Below are positions 16,213-16,264 of a stretch of 16,264 nt of DNA, in pieces. Every line of letters starts with the position of its first letter. Positions within the stretch are counted from its first letter, which is position 1. The notes below the pieces were generated by a model. That model made no database searches. It was given only the letters and a program-made list of their open reading frames with translations, and was not told the DNA's origin. This stretch comes from Bacteroidales bacterium (GTDB lineage: Bacteria; Bacteroidota; Bacteroidia; Bacteroidales; JAOZVK01): positions 1 to 16,264 of the forward strand of contig JAOZVK010000059.1 of the NCBI GenBank assembly GCA_029938185.1. The letters are read 5' to 3'. The position numbers and the translations under genes were made by a program.

Positions 16213-16264
16213 GGCAACTTGTTGGTGGCGTTGCCTTATTTTGTGTGGTTTTTTCGAGCGAAGC
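16213..16264. repeat. attC-like hairpin element E, left part only (cut by window edge)
   Basis: The element follows ACGCACAAC and carries a divergent left box, GGCAACTTGTTGGTGGCG, which shares TTGGTGGC with the family but lacks GAATACG. GGCAAC (16213-16218) and GTTGCC (16230-16235) form a small extra inverted repeat. An arm TTTTGTGTGGTTTTTTCG follows, and the window stops on GCGAAGC, the tip motif of elements A, B and D. Confidence 0.75.

Overview
The window looks like accessory DNA from a member of the Bacteroidota. It is very AT-rich, has no obvious Shine-Dalgarno sequences, and its protein families are common in that phylum. The phylum is an inference. No rRNA, tRNA or other marker gene is present. 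All nine genes lie on the minus strand.

Layout from high to low coordinates, which is the direction of transcription. Unit 5 (13760-16212) is an MBOAT O-acyltransferase followed by a membrane-anchored SGNH-type protein. Unit 4 (9021-13657) is a PIN-like nuclease followed by a large fused type IIG (Eco57I-like) restriction-modification enzyme. Unit 3 (4710-8922) is a Gabija-like pair, an OLD-family ATPase/TOPRIM nuclease and a UvrD-like helicase. Unit 2 (2511 to about 4688) is a type II restriction-modification pair, a C5-cytosine methyltransferase and a PD-(D/E)XK endonuclease. Unit 1 (60-2420) is one LRR-Roc-COR (ROCO) GTPase. Units 2, 3 and 4 are recognisable anti-phage systems. Units 1 and 5 are plausible defence cargo, by sensing or by altering the cell surface.

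The most striking feature is between the genes. The units are separated by one family of hairpin elements (1-59, 2421-2510, 4689-4709 half only, 8923-9020, 13658-13759, 16213-16264 cut by the window edge). Each element starts after AAC, usually with GAATACG, and ends CTGACAYC...GATGTT, with a long variable palindrome between. The nine bases flanking the elements do not match across one element. They match as perfect inverted repeats across one gene unit: GTTATGGTT/AACCATAAC for unit 1, GTTATCGGC/GCCGATAAC for unit 3, GTTGTGTGC/GCACACAAC for unit 4 and GTTGTGCGT/ACGCACAAC for unit 5. This is the relationship expected of integron gene cassettes, where the start of a cassette pairs with the inverse core of its own attC site when the cassette is circular. 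The sequences do not fit the classical GTTRRRY core, the cassettes are long and mostly two-gene, and no integrase is in the window. I read the region as an integron-like array of defence cassettes using a divergent attC-like site. Unit 2 has lost its right end.

Stop codons lie only 3-11 nt from each unit's left end. Only 33-63 nt separate the first start codon from the right end where that end is intact. The units are therefore compact, uniformly oriented modules.
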